Origin: an uncultured bacterium
GTDB lineage: Bacteria > Pseudomonadota > Gammaproteobacteria > Burkholderiales > Burkholderiaceae_F
Assembly (NCBI GenBank): GCA_905215795.1
Contig: CAJMRV010000012.1
Location: 1-20,070, forward strand
Direction of reading: 5' to 3'
Length of the DNA stretch: 20,070 bases
Under the pieces are notes generated by a model. The model was given only the letters and a program-made list of their open reading frames with translations, was not told where the DNA came from and did not search any database. A program made the position numbers and the translations under genes. Within the stretch, counting starts at the first letter, position 1, and every line of letters begins with the position of its first letter. Shown in pieces: positions 6,041 to 12,752 of this stretch.

Positions 6041-6724
6041 ATGATGAAGATCAAGAATTTATTCATGGGCACGCTCGTCGCGGCCTCGCTCATGACCACC
6101 ACAGCGGCCATGGCCCACCGCGTCAATGTGTTCGCCTGGGTCGACGGCGACGAGGTGCACACCGAGAGCAAGTTCTCGGGCGGCACCCTCGTGCGCTCGG
6201 GCGGCATCACCGTCAAGGATGAGAAGACGGGCGCCGTCGTCAACCAGGGCACCACCAACGACAAGGGCGAGTATTCCTTCCGCCTGCCGGAGGGCTTCGC
6301 GAAGACGGGCCACGGCCTCGTCGTCGAGATCAGCGCGGGCGAGGGCCATCGAAACACGTGGACCGTCCAGCCCGATGAAATCTCGGCGGACGCCTCCGCC
6401 GCAGCGGAAGCGACGAACGCTCCCGCTGCTCCTGCTGCGGCCCCGGCCGCTCCGGCTGTCCAGACTGCTGCTGCGGCGGCCACGGCTACCACGGCGGCTC
6501 CGGCCGGCGCTCTCACCCGCGCCGAGGTCGAGGAGATCGTCGACAAGGCGCTCCAGCGCCAGCTCAATCCGATGAAGCGCACGCTCGCCGAGGCGCTTGA
6601 CCCGTCGATCAAGGTGAGCGACGTCGTCGGCGGCATCGGCTGGATCTTCGGCCTCTTCGGCGTGGCGGCCATCTTCTCGAACCGCCGCCGCGGTCGTGAG
6701 GACGCCGGGAAGAAGGAGGCCTGA
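6041..6724 (+). CDS. nikL: NikL-type membrane-anchored periplasmic component of an ECF nickel/cobalt transporter
   Basis: A 227-aa protein. A signal peptide ending AAMA is followed by HRVNVFAWVDGDEVHTESKF, the hallmark start of NikL-like proteins, so the mature N-terminus is His26. Residues 27-115 form a carboxypeptidase-regulatory-like domain (TTNDKGEYSFRLPE; GEGHRNTWTVQPDEI with His103). Residues 116-157 are an Ala/Pro/Thr-rich linker, 159-186 a probable amphipathic or coiled helix, and about 194-212 a transmembrane segment (VVGGIGWIFGLFGVAAIF) followed by RRRGR, a positive-inside anchor. It probably works beside NikM in place of CbiN. ATGs at 6041 and 6044 are both possible; AAGGAA at 6025-6030 favours 6041. 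The stop overlaps the nikQ start by one base (TGATG). Confidence 0.82.
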   Translation: MMKIKNLFMGTLVAASLMTTTAAMAHRVNVFAWVDGDEVHTESKFSGGTLVRSGGITVKDEKTGAVVNQGTTNDKGEYSFRLPEGFAKTGHGLVVEISAGEGHRNTWTVQPDEISADASAAAEATNAPAAPAAAPAAPAVQTAAAAATATTAAPAGALTRAEVEEIVDKALQRQLNPMKRTLAEALDPSIKVSDVVGGIGWIFGLFGVAAIFSNRRRGREDAGKKEA

Positions 6725-7512
6725 TGCAGGCGCCCGGCCTCAGGGGGCTCGCCGCCGTCGACCCGAGGGCGAGGCTCATTTCGTGCCTCGCGGTCGTCTT
6801 CGTCTTCGCGCTCCTGACGCGCGTGGACGCGGCGCTCCTCGCGCTTGTGACCGCCCTTGTCTGGCGGTCGACGCAGCCCTTTGAAAGGGGCTTTACGGCG
6901 AGGCTCGCCTCGGTGAACCTCTTCGTCGCGCTTCTCTGGCTCGTCACCCCGTGGACGACGCCGGGCGAGACGTGGTGGCGCTGGGGCTGGTTTACCTTCA
7001 CCCATGAGGGGGTCCTCCTCATGGTGCTCCTCACGCTGAAGTGCAACGCCGTCTTCCTCGCCTTCGACGCCTTCCTCTCGCGGATGAGTCCGACCGACCT
7101 CGCAAGGGGGCTGATGGGACTGGGGTGTCCTGCGAAGCTCACGACGCTCCTTTTATTGACCGCCCGTCAGATCGACGGGTTGAAGCGCATCAAGGACGCC
7201 CTCGAGGAGTCCGCGAAGCTGCGCGGCTTCGAGATGCGCTTTACCATGCACACGTACCGCACCGTCGCGGCCTTCGTCGGGATCCTCATGATCCGCGCCT
7301 ACAGGAAGAGCCGCGTTTTGTCCGAGGCCCTTGAACTGCGCGGATTCAACGGCACGTGGCCCGCGGTGCACTTTCACCGGCTCTCCGCCTCCGACATCGC
7401 CTTCACGGTCGTTTCGGTAGCCGCCGCCGTGCTGGTCGCCCTCTGCGACGCGACCGCCTTCTTCGGCCACGCTCCGTCGGCCGCCGCCTTCCTTTCCGGA
7501 GCCCTCTCATGA
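6724..7512 (+). CDS. nikQ: NikQ/CbiQ transmembrane (T) coupling subunit
   Basis: A 262-aa membrane protein, the T-component that couples the ATPase NikO to the S-component NikM. It has several hydrophobic helices (about 18-48, 64-78, 95-116, 181-191, 224-243) and the two cytoplasmic coupling motifs of the family, ESAKLRGFE (162-170) and EALELRGFN (201-209), whose Ala/Leu-Arg-Gly cores contact the ATPase. The N-terminal LAAVDPRARL is also typical. The ATG at 6724 overlaps the nikL stop and has AAGGAGG (6713-6719) close upstream. The last four bases overlap nikO (ATGA), so translation is likely coupled. Confidence 0.9.
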   Translation: MQAPGLRGLAAVDPRARLISCLAVVFVFALLTRVDAALLALVTALVWRSTQPFERGFTARLASVNLFVALLWLVTPWTTPGETWWRWGWFTFTHEGVLLMVLLTLKCNAVFLAFDAFLSRMSPTDLARGLMGLGCPAKLTTLLLLTARQIDGLKRIKDALEESAKLRGFEMRFTMHTYRTVAAFVGILMIRAYRKSRVLSEALELRGFNGTWPAVHFHRLSASDIAFTVVSVAAAVLVALCDATAFFGHAPSAAAFLSGALS

Positions 7513-8225
7513 ACGACAACCAAACGCCGCTCCTCTCCCTTGAACACCTCGCTTTCGCCTACAAGGCGGACGCCCCGGTCTTCACCGACGCCTCGCTCTC
7601 GCTTTTTCCTGGTGAAACGGTCGGCCTCTGGTCGGAAAACGGCAGCGGGAAGACGACGCTTCTGAGGCTCGTGACGGGGCTCGAAGTGAAGGCCTCGGGC
7701 CGCATCCTCCTCGAGGGGCGTCCCGTGGAGACGCCCGAGGACTTCCGGGCGCTCCGGCGCCGCGTGGGCTTCGTGCTCCAGAACGCCGAGAACCAGCTCT
7801 TCTTCCCGGAGGTCTTCGACGACGTGATGTTCGGTCCGAAGAACCTCGGCGCCACCGACGAGGAGGCGCAGGCCGCCGCGTGGAAGGCCCTCAAGGCCCT
7901 GAAGGCCGAGGACCTTGCGTATTCCGAGAGCCTGGACCTCTCGGGCGGGCAGAAGCGGCTCGTCGCGATCGCCTCCGTGCTCGCGATGGAGCCCGCGGTG
8001 CTGCTTCTTGATGAACCGACGACGGGGCTTGACGCGCTCGCCCGCGACCGCCTCATCTCGCTTCTGAACGGACTTCCCGAGGCCAAGATCGTCGTCTCCC
8101 ATGATCCGGGCTTCCTGAAGAGGGTCTGCACCCGCCTTGTGACGATACGCGCGGGCGCGATCGAGCCGATTGAAGCGGACGCGCTCCCCGACGGAGGCGC
8201 CCCGTCGGAGTTAATCCGGCGTTGA
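7509..8225 (+). CDS. nikO: NikO/CbiO ATP-binding subunit of an ECF nickel/cobalt transporter
   Basis: A 238-aa ABC ATPase that powers the transporter. Walker A is SENGSGKTT (42-50), the Q-loop is Gln91 in VLQNAENQLFF, the signature is LSGGQ (144-148), Walker B is LLLDEP (165-170, catalytic Glu169), and the H-loop is His198 (VVSHD). DDVMFGPKNLG is diagnostic of CbiO/NikO. One oddity: the first glycine of Walker A (GxxGxGK) is a serine (Ser42). The ATG at 7509 has CGGAG upstream (7497-7501) and overlaps the nikQ stop. It is the last gene of the operon, with a terminator at 8308-8336. Confidence 0.93.
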   Translation: MNDNQTPLLSLEHLAFAYKADAPVFTDASLSLFPGETVGLWSENGSGKTTLLRLVTGLEVKASGRILLEGRPVETPEDFRALRRRVGFVLQNAENQLFFPEVFDDVMFGPKNLGATDEEAQAAAWKALKALKAEDLAYSESLDLSGGQKRLVAIASVLAMEPAVLLLDEPTTGLDALARDRLISLLNGLPEAKIVVSHDPGFLKRVCTRLVTIRAGAIEPIEADALPDGGAPSELIRR

Positions 8226-8307
8226 CACAAAATCCACAGGCTTCTTTGATGTGAGAGAAGGGCCGGGACCGCTCCCCGGCCGGCGCACGACTCCCTTACA
8301 AGCGTGC

Positions 8308-8336
8308 ACCGGCCGCCGGGCGGCCCCGGTTTTTTT
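8308..8336 (+). terminator. Rho-independent terminator of the nik operon
   Basis: ACCGG (8308-8312) pairs with CCGGT (8326-8330) and CCGC (8313-8316) with GCGG (8320-8323), with a 2-nt bulge, followed by seven T (8330-8336). Confidence 0.8.
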
Positions 8337-8343
8337 GTCCCCT

Positions 8344-8389
8344 CAAAAAAATGAAGGCGTGGAGGCACGCAACGGTGCTCCACGCCTTC
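8344..8389 (-). terminator. Rho-independent terminator of the minus-strand winged-helix gene
   Basis: GAAGGCGTGGAG (8353-8364) and CTCCACGCCTTC (8378-8389) form a perfect 12-bp stem. Read on the minus strand it runs into ATTTTTTTGAG, so it ends transcription of the gene at 8453-9043. Confidence 0.85.
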
Positions 8390-8395
8390 GCGGGA

Positions 8396-8430
8396 GGAAG
8401 CGGCGACACCCATCGCCGGCTTCCTTTTTT
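8396..8430 (+). terminator. Second plus-strand terminator in the convergent region
   Basis: GGAAGC (8396-8401) pairs with GCTTCC (8419-8424) and GGCGA (8402-8406) with TCGCC (8413-8417), with one bulged G, followed by six T (8425-8430). It lies beyond the nik terminator and is the last barrier before the opposing gene. Confidence 0.75.
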
Positions 8431-8452
8431 GATCTTCAGGGTGTGCGGACGA

Positions 8453-9043
8453 TCAGCCGTGCACGCCCGGGTTGAGGCCCCTCACGCAGTTCCTGGGACT
8501 GTCGGGATGCGCGAGCGAGCGCAGCAGGTCCCAGTGGCGTTTGCGTTCGAGGTTCACGACGAGCGGCTTGCTCGTGAGCTTCAGGCCCGCGGGGGTCTCG
8601 ACGACGTAGCGGTCGTGGGTGAGCCAGCCAAGGACGGACTTCACGCTCGCCTTGGGGAGGTTGGAGACCTTGACGATCTCGTCGATGCTCTTGGCCCCGT
8701 CGTAGAGGGCCTGGTAGCAGGTGTCGGTGAGCTCGCCGCGGTCGCTCCACATGTTTTCGTTCTTGGATTCGTACTTGGGGGCGGGCGGTGCCACGTAGGC
8801 CTTCTTGACGGCCTCGGTGAGCTTGTAGACGGGGACGTCCGACTTGGGCTTCTTCACTTCCTTGAGGACGCCGCGCTTGACGAATTCGTCGAAGGCCTGC
8901 GCCACGGTGGAGAGTCGGAGGTGGTGCTTCGTGGTGATCTGGGCGACCGTGACGGTGTCGACGTTCCACTCGATGATCGAGTTGAGGATCGTCCAGTATT
9001 TGGGATTCACCTTGAAGGCTGAGAAATCAGGATGCGCACTCAT
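8453..9043 (-). CDS. Unrecognised protein with two probable winged helix-turn-helix domains
   Basis: A 196-aa soluble protein I cannot assign to a family. Residues about 16-80 read as a winged helix: ILNSIIEWN, then VTVAQITTKHHLRLSTVAQAFDEFVKRGVL as the helix-turn-helix, then VYKLTE as the wing. Residues about 104-162 repeat the pattern (LTDTCYQALYD, KSIDEIVKVSNLPKASVKSVLGWL, RYVVETPAGLKLTS). A Pro-rich charged linker (84-100) joins them, and the tail (HPDSPRNCVRGLNPG) is unusual. Tandem winged helices suggest a DNA-binding regulator. The ATG at 9043 is chosen because AGGAG lies 4 nt upstream (complement of 9048-9052); the frame stays open beyond it but is low-complexity. It has its own promoter (9288-9315) and terminator, and is divergent from the glycerate-kinase-like gene. 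Confidence 0.7.
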   Translation of the reverse strand: MSAHPDFSAFKVNPKYWTILNSIIEWNVDTVTVAQITTKHHLRLSTVAQAFDEFVKRGVLKEVKKPKSDVPVYKLTEAVKKAYVAPPAPKYESKNENMWSDRGELTDTCYQALYDGAKSIDEIVKVSNLPKASVKSVLGWLTHDRYVVETPAGLKLTSKPLVVNLERKRHWDLLRSLAHPDSPRNCVRGLNPGVHG

Positions 9044-9287
9044 ATAACTCCTCATGAAACGGATGCGTGGGGATGCGGAAGACCGTCGCAAAGGGGAAGT
9101 CCCGGAGCCTGGGGGCGCGGTTGGGAAGGTAGGGGAAGGCGCGGCGGAGCGTGTCCGCGGCGTCTTTGTGGAAAGCGGGCGGGAATCGGTCCGGAAGTGG
9201 TTGGTCGTGTGCCTTGTCGATGCCTCGTGGTCTGAGAGGGCGCTCGGCTCTGAGAAAAGGGAGGGGACTTCTACAACGGTACCCATT

Positions 9288-9315
9288 ATTGTAACATAAA
9301 ATATTTTTTTGTCCA
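9288..9315 (-). promoter_or_regulatory. Sigma-70 promoter of the winged-helix gene
   Basis: On the minus strand TGGACA (9315-9310) and TACAAT (9293-9288), each one mismatch from consensus, are 16 bp apart in an AT-rich patch. Transcription would start near 9281, leaving an unusually long leader of about 240 nt before the ATG at 9043. Confidence 0.65.
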
Positions 9316-9562
9316 GAAGCGCCTGATTCGCCTGTGTTTTATGCGTTTCGGAGAAAAACAGTACTGGATTTTTCGAAATCATCCGAGGGCTTTCCCCGAG
9401 GCCGGCGGGGCCCTTTCGGTCAGGTTCCCGCGCGGGGACAAAGCGCGTTTGTTTCCCGATGTCCCCGCACGCGGCTTTTCCGATGCCGCGCCGTCGTCCT
9501 CCTTCCCGCATGGTTGCGAGGGTTGCCGCACTCTACGGGTTTCCCTGCAGATGAGGCGGAAA

Positions 9563-9592
9563 GGGTGCGAAAACACCCGTCGTCGGTATAAT
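9563..9592 (+). promoter_or_regulatory. Promoter of the glycerate-kinase-like gene
   Basis: A perfect TATAAT lies at 9587-9592. The -35 position (GTGCGA, 9565-9570) is poor and is overlapped by the inverted repeat GGGTG/CACCC (9563-9567 and 9574-9578), so activator or repressor control is plausible. Confidence 0.5.
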
Positions 9593-9602
9593 TAAGGAAC
9601 CC

Positions 9603-9656
9603 GGGGCGCGCGGCGCCCCACGAGGTCCGGCTCGTCCGGAGGGACACGTCTCCCTC
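9603..9656 (+). promoter_or_regulatory. Hairpin-rich leader of the glycerate-kinase-like gene
   Basis: Successive stem-loops follow the promoter: GGGGCGC/GCGCCCC (9603-9619, perfect, 3-nt loop), TCCGG/CCGGA (9626-9640), and GAGGGA/TCCCTC (9639-9656), the last overlapping the second by a base or two. None carries a T-tract. Function unknown. Confidence 0.35.
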
Positions 9657-9713
9657 ACGGCTAGACCACGCATGCCGGACCATCCTCAAGAATCACGAAA
9701 AGTGGAAGGTGTC

Positions 9714-10802
9714 ATGGATTTCTCCGTATTAACTCAACCCCTCCCGGGCCTCACCGCCGAGGCCGTCCTCGAACTGGTGCGCTCGGTCTTCGGGGCGCGC
9801 TTCCCCGGCGCCGAATGGAATGAACACGCCGTCAAGGACGAGGGCCCCGTCCTCGACCGTCTGCGCGATGCGCTCGGCGGCCAGTACGTGCTCGCCACGA
9901 TGCACGGCCAGACGGGCCGTCCCACCCAGGGGAGCTACCTCTCCGTCAAGGAGACCGCCTACATCGACTGCGGGCTCATCTGCGGCCAGCACGGCCAGGA
10001 ACCGGGCTTCGACGCCACGAACACCTCGTCGATCGGCGTGGGCCAGCTCGCCGCGGCCGCCCTCATGGCGGGCCACAGGAGGGTGGTCCTGATCCTGGGC
10101 GACACCGCCGTCAACGACTTCGGCCTCGGCGCCGCCGCCGGACTCGGCGCCCGCTTCACCACGCATGAGGGCCGTCCCTTCATCCCGGTCGGCCGCACCG
10201 TGGGCCTGATGGGCAACGTCGTCCTCAACCCGGTCCTCTTCCAGAAGGGCGGTCCCAAGATCGTCGTCTGGTGCGACACCGACGCGCCGCTCACCGGCGC
10301 CAACGGCGCCCTCGAGCGCTGGCGCGCCACCGACCTCGCCGTCGCCGGCAGCGATGAAGTCCTCGAAGAGGGCATCCGCTACATGACCCGCGTCTTGAAG
10401 CAGATGGGCCACAAGAACATGCGCGAGCCGTACCTTGGTGCGGGCTTCGGCATGGGCGCCGGCCTGAAGGCCTTCGCCAACGCCGACCTGAAGAACGGCG
10501 CGCAGCAGCTCGAACGCGTGCTCGAGCGCGGTGCTGAAGAGGCCGAACTCCCCGAAGCCGACACGGGCTTCGTGGTCGTCCCGGCCGCCCACCATCCGGA
10601 CGCCCGTGCGGAACTCGAGGCCGCCCTCGCCAAGGCCCCCTCGCGCCGCACCATCATGATCACCGGCTCGGGTCTCGCCGAGTCCGCATGGGCCTACGAA
10701 GCCGGCGTCGACTTCATCATCTCCGACGTCGACGGCGCGGCCGCGCTCAAGGCGCAGCTCGACAACCTCGGGCACCTTGTTCAATCGTTCGACAAGAATT
10801 GA
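9714..10802 (+). CDS. Divergent glycerate kinase family protein, catalytic motifs altered
   Basis: A 362-aa protein with the layout of type-1 glycerate kinases (GlxK/GarK), which phosphorylate D-glycerate with ATP. Family landmarks can be followed: FPGAEW and KDEGPV (41-46) where ADGGEGT is usual, GDTAVNDFGLG (129-139) for GGSATNDGGAG, DTDAPLTGANGA (188-199) for DVxNPLxGxxGA, GAGFGMGAGLKAF (242-254) for GAAGGLGAGL. Several catalytic or nucleotide-binding parts are gone: the N-terminal DSFKGS is TQPLPG, the PQKG after the NPL motif is absent, and TGEGxxDxQ is VPAAHHPDA (289-297). It may bind another substrate or be a non-catalytic relative. The ATG at 9714 follows GGAAGG (9704-9709); an ATG at 9672 in the same frame lacks an SD. 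Monocistronic, with its own terminator. Confidence 0.72.
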   Translation: MDFSVLTQPLPGLTAEAVLELVRSVFGARFPGAEWNEHAVKDEGPVLDRLRDALGGQYVLATMHGQTGRPTQGSYLSVKETAYIDCGLICGQHGQEPGFDATNTSSIGVGQLAAAALMAGHRRVVLILGDTAVNDFGLGAAAGLGARFTTHEGRPFIPVGRTVGLMGNVVLNPVLFQKGGPKIVVWCDTDAPLTGANGALERWRATDLAVAGSDEVLEEGIRYMTRVLKQMGHKNMREPYLGAGFGMGAGLKAFANADLKNGAQQLERVLERGAEEAELPEADTGFVVVPAAHHPDARAELEAALAKAPSRRTIMITGSGLAESAWAYEAGVDFIISDVDGAAALKAQLDNLGHLVQSFDKN

Positions 10803-10816
10803 TAGAAATCATAAAT

Positions 10817-10833
10817 CGGGCTGAAAAAGCCCG
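10817..10833 (+). repeat. Short hairpin downstream of the glycerate-kinase-like gene
   Basis: CGGGCT (10817-10822) and AGCCCG (10828-10833) pair around GAAAA. There is no T-tract. It lies 15 nt after the stop and just before the main terminator. Confidence 0.45.
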
Positions 10834-10845
10834 TGACTGAACCCG

Positions 10846-10879
10846 AAAGGGGCGTGGACGATGGTTCACGCCCCTTTTT
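10846..10879 (+). terminator. Rho-independent terminator of the glycerate-kinase-like gene
   Basis: AAAGGGGCGTG (10846-10856) and CACGCCCCTTT (10867-10877) form a perfect 11-bp stem with a 10-nt loop, running into TTTTT (10875-10879). Confidence 0.9.
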
Positions 10880-10891
10880 CTCCTCTATAAT
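10865..10891 (+). promoter_or_regulatory. Probable mscL promoter abutting the upstream terminator
   Basis: A perfect TATAAT lies at 10886-10891. The best -35 (TTCACG, 10865-10870) is inside the 3' arm of the upstream terminator at a short 15-bp spacing. The start would be near 10898, giving a leader of about 185 nt. No other convincing promoter for mscL is visible. Confidence 0.5.
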
Positions 10892-11082
10892 CCGAGATGA
10901 ACGACCGTGGTGAATCCCAAGACGATTCATGCACTTGCGGCCTGGACGGGAAGCCCCGCCCGGACGCGTGAAGCGCATGCGTCGGCAACGAGATTACGTC
11001 CCGGTTCCCGTTTCCGTTCCCCGTGTCCGTCCCTCCGGGCGGCACGGAACACAACTCTCATAGCGGGTGGAGAACACAAACC

Positions 11083-11580
11083 ATGAAGAACTTCATCAAA
11101 GAATTCCAGGCCTTCATCTCGAAGGGCAACGTCCTCGACCTGGCCGTCGCCGTGATCATCGGCGCCGCGTTCAACGCGATCGTCAGCTCGCTCGTCAAGG
11201 ATGTCATCAACCCCCTGATCGGCTGGCTCGTCGGCAAGCCGGACTTCACGGACCTCTTCATCGTCCTGAAGGCCCCCGCCGACTACGCGGGTCCGCACAC
11301 CTACGACGCCCTCGTCAAGGCCGGCGCCACGGTCTTCGGCTACGGCGCCTTCCTGACGGCCGTCGTCCACTTCCTGCTCTTGGCCTTCGTGATCTTCCTG
11401 CTCGTCAAGTTCGTCCAGAACCTGCGCACGAAGCTCGAGAAGCTCGAGAAGCCCGAGGAACCCAAGCCCGCCGCCCCGGCTCCCACGCCCGAGGACGTCG
11501 TGCTCCTTCGCGAAATCCGCGACCTCCTTCAGAAGAACGGCTCGGCCGCCTGCGCCGCCGACAAGCTCAAGAAGGAGTGA
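11083..11580 (+). CDS. mscL: Large-conductance mechanosensitive channel MscL
   Basis: A pentameric inner-membrane channel that opens under membrane tension to release solutes during hypo-osmotic shock. The 165-aa protein shows the N-terminal amphipathic helix (FIKEFQAFISKGN), TM1 with the pore-lining GNVLDLAVAVIIGAAF (15-30) and SSLVKDVINPLIGWL, TM2 at about 87-112 (FLTAVVHFLLLAFVIFLLVKF) and the cytoplasmic helix with EDVVLLREIRDLL (137-149). It is longer than E. coli MscL (136 aa) because of a larger periplasmic loop (about 52-86) and a C-terminal tail NGSAACAADKLKKE. The ATG at 11083 is chosen from family alignment and the GTGGAG at 11067-11072. Monocistronic; terminator at 11687-11708. 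Confidence 0.97.
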   Translation: MKNFIKEFQAFISKGNVLDLAVAVIIGAAFNAIVSSLVKDVINPLIGWLVGKPDFTDLFIVLKAPADYAGPHTYDALVKAGATVFGYGAFLTAVVHFLLLAFVIFLLVKFVQNLRTKLEKLEKPEEPKPAAPAPTPEDVVLLREIRDLLQKNGSAACAADKLKKE

Positions 11581-11686
11581 TCCCCCATCGGGGAGACCGC
11601 ACGAGCTGCGGCTCCCCACGGGAGATGAACGCGCCCGGACGCACCGGCGCCGCACCCGGCCACACGACAAGTGGGAGGGAGGCGGA

Positions 11687-11708
11687 GCCCGGAGCGCCGG
11701 GCGTTTTT
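11687..11708 (+). terminator. Rho-independent terminator after mscL
   Basis: GCCCGG (11687-11692) and CCGGGC (11697-11702) pair around AGCG, followed by G and five T (11704-11708). It lies 107 nt after the mscL stop. Confidence 0.75.
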
Positions 11709-11893
11709 CATGCCTTCTGAAAAGGCTATTCCTTCTCCAGGGAATCCCCCGCCTCCATTAAATCCAGATTTAAGGCGGATTCGTTAGAATGATGGATAAA
11801 CATTGGCGGCGCGTCGTCGAACCTAGTGCGGGAGGCCTTTTGAAGGCTCCTCGGATGACCGCCGCCGACGACCATATGAGAAGAGGGGGTTTC

Positions 11894-12697
11894 ATGAACG
11901 AGAACACATTCACCAACTACAAGATCGGGTTCATCGGCTTCGGCGCGATGGCCCAGGCCCTGGCCGACGGCTGGATCCACTCCGGGCTCGTCGAACCGAG
12001 CCAGATGTCCGCCTCCCGCCGCGACTACGACGTGCTCGTGCGCGAGACCGCGCGCCGCGGCATGGGCGCCTACGCCACGAACGCCGGGCTCGCCAAGTGG
12101 GCCGACATCGTGGTCGTCTGTGTGAAGCCCTGGGCCGTTGAGGAAGTGGTGACCCCGCTGCGCGACATCCTGCGCTCGAAGATCGTCGTCTCGGTCGCCT
12201 CGGGCGTGAGCTTCGAGGACTACGAACGCTTCCTCGACGAGGGCACCCAGCACTGGTCGATCCTGCCGAACACCCCGGTGGCCGTTGGCAAGGGCGTGCT
12301 CTGCGCGGAAGTCAAGCACAGCCTTGACCCCGCCGTCGAGCCGGTCGTCTCCGGATTGCTTTCGCTCCTCGGTCTCGTCAAGCGCTTCGGTCCCTCCGAA
12401 TTCAAGGCCGCCGGCCTCGTCTCCGGCTGCGGTCCCGCCTTCGCGGCGATGATGATCGAGGGTCTCGCCGACGGCGCCGTCAAGCACGGTTTGAAGCGTG
12501 CCGAGGCTTATGAACTCGTGAGCGCGATGCTCGAGGGGACGGCCCTCTTGCAGCGCGAGACCGAAACCCAGCCCGGCGTCATGAAGGACGCCGTCTGCTC
12601 GCCCGCCGGCTCCACCATCCGCGGCGTGGCCGCCCTTGAAAAACGCGCGTTCCGCTCCTCGTTGATCGAGGCCGTCGACGCGATCATGGAGGCCTGA
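11894..12697 (+). CDS. proC: Pyrroline-5-carboxylate reductase
   Basis: Catalyses the last step of proline synthesis, NAD(P)H-dependent reduction of 1-pyrroline-5-carboxylate to L-proline in the cytoplasm. The 267-aa length matches the family (269 in E. coli). The Rossmann motif IGFIGFGAMAQAL (11-23) binds the cofactor, VVVCVKPW (73-80) and LPNTPVAVGKG (124-134) are typical, VSGCGPAFA (176-184) is the substrate region, and the signature PGVMKDAVCSPAGSTIRGV (227-245) is intact. The ATG at 11894 follows GAGGGGG (11883-11889, 4 nt spacing); an earlier in-frame ATG at 11789 would add 35 residues of no family character. TAGAAT at 11785-11790 is a possible -10 with no clear -35. The lipoprotein gene follows after 55 nt and may share the transcript. 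Confidence 0.95.
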   Translation: MNENTFTNYKIGFIGFGAMAQALADGWIHSGLVEPSQMSASRRDYDVLVRETARRGMGAYATNAGLAKWADIVVVCVKPWAVEEVVTPLRDILRSKIVVSVASGVSFEDYERFLDEGTQHWSILPNTPVAVGKGVLCAEVKHSLDPAVEPVVSGLLSLLGLVKRFGPSEFKAAGLVSGCGPAFAAMMIEGLADGAVKHGLKRAEAYELVSAMLEGTALLQRETETQPGVMKDAVCSPAGSTIRGVAALEKRAFRSSLIEAVDAIMEA

Positions 12698-12752
12698 GGC
12701 CCCGACCCCTGCATCCCGACCTGAAAGACTCCAGAAAAAAAGGACACAGAAC

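Larger units (their letters stand above)
9044..9713. other. Divergent intergenic region with promoters for both flanking genes
   Basis: About 670 nt without a convincing gene. It holds the minus-strand promoter at 9288-9315, an AT-rich patch around 9280-9310, the plus-strand promoter near 9587 and a hairpin-rich leader. Between 9320 and 9560 I see only weak inverted repeats, such as GATTT/AAATC near 9368 and ACAAA/TTTGT around 9438-9452. Confidence 0.5.

Noticed and set aside
4375..7005. An 876-codon open frame on the minus strand opposite nikK-nikM-nikL
   Set aside because: Also a high-GC shadow; the product is repetitive Arg/Gly/Glu text and overlaps three well-supported genes.
9044..9511. 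N-terminal extension of the winged-helix protein up to 9511
   Set aside because: The frame is open but encodes Ser/Pro/Thr/Arg-rich text, crosses the promoter, and an AGGAG lies directly before the ATG at 9043.
10897..10971. A 24-codon frame starting at the probable mscL transcription start
   Set aside because: It has no SD and would need to be leaderless; nothing else supports it.
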